A stretch of DNA of 14,352 nucleotides from Candidatus Gastranaerophilales bacterium HUM_12. Its GTDB lineage: Bacteria; Cyanobacteriota; Vampirovibrionia; Gastranaerophilales; Gastranaerophilaceae. A program made the position numbers and the translations under genes. The notes beneath the pieces were generated by a model. The model did no database searches and was not told the DNA's origin. It worked only from the letters and a program-made list of their open reading frames with translations. Within the stretch, counting starts at the first letter, position 1. Each line of letters starts with the position of its first letter. Below, in pieces: positions 14,321-14,352 of this stretch. The DNA lies in assembly GCA_002102825.1 (NCBI GenBank), contig DABJ01000044.1, forward strand, positions 33,854-48,205. The letters run 5' to 3'.

Positions 14321-14352
14321 AGATATACAAATATGAGTTAAGCATAACAAAA

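Noticed and set aside
14197..14350. Minus-strand open frame at the right edge and the TTG-started extension of the acetyltransferase
   Set aside because: No Shine-Dalgarno and no recognisable protein; the region overlaps a near-consensus plus-strand promoter.

Overview
The window is AT-rich, tightly packed bacterial DNA with ten protein-coding genes (eight conventional or recognisable, two of unknown family) plus the small partner of one of them, and no tRNA, rRNA, CRISPR array or insertion sequence that I can see. The gene content suggests an anaerobic fermenter: a pyruvate formate-lyase (PFL) system, a ClpB disaggregase, a c-di-GMP-type signalling protein and a sugar-type ABC permease. The low GC, the style of the N-termini (for example a short tail ending NSPQFTSR on the acetyltransferase) and the Firmicutes-like PFL sequence would fit a gut Gastranaerophilales/'Melainabacteria' (Vampirovibrionia) genome. 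That placement is an inference from general resemblance, not a demonstrated identity.

Layout, left to right: clpB (minus, 27-2630); a 623-residue protein with a predicted alpha/alpha-toroid (six-hairpin glycosidase-like) C-terminal half (minus, 2767-4638); divergently, a REC-like/GGDEF protein (plus, 4793-5668) closed by a strong terminator; a membrane-anchored TPR protein that starts with TTG (minus, 5773-6921); a protein of unknown family with a glycine-zipper tail (plus, 7101-7901) and its terminator; then the PFL block on the minus strand. In transcription order that block is pflB large part (12012-9934), glycyl-radical subunit (9859-9623), terminator, an unknown 249/260-residue protein (9502 or 9535 to 8753) and pflA (8730-7972). 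On the right are a lone MalG-type ABC permease (plus, 12173-12997) whose promoter implies a leaderless mRNA, a small two-TM protein coupled to it (13000-13464), a GNAT acetyltransferase (minus, 13471-14196), and a near-consensus promoter (14292-14320) firing out of the right edge.

The most notable system is the PFL. The enzyme is encoded in two pieces: a 692-residue catalytic protein with the Cys-Cys active site but no glycyl-radical domain, and a separate 78-residue protein that is essentially only the glycyl-radical domain (RVSGYAV). The two reading frames are separated by stops in both frames and by a 74-nt spacer with a stable hairpin, so this is not a one-base sequencing error. Both halves carry a version of the same linker sequence, which suggests how the split arose. 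A two-subunit PFL would let the oxygen-sensitive radical subunit be replaced without discarding the 78-kDa catalytic subunit, much as GrcA/YfiD rescues PflB in E. coli, but here as the standing arrangement.

No gene-free stretch exceeds 300 bases. The longest gaps (about 135-180 bases) lie upstream of divergent or start-proximal genes and are described below where anything can be seen in them.
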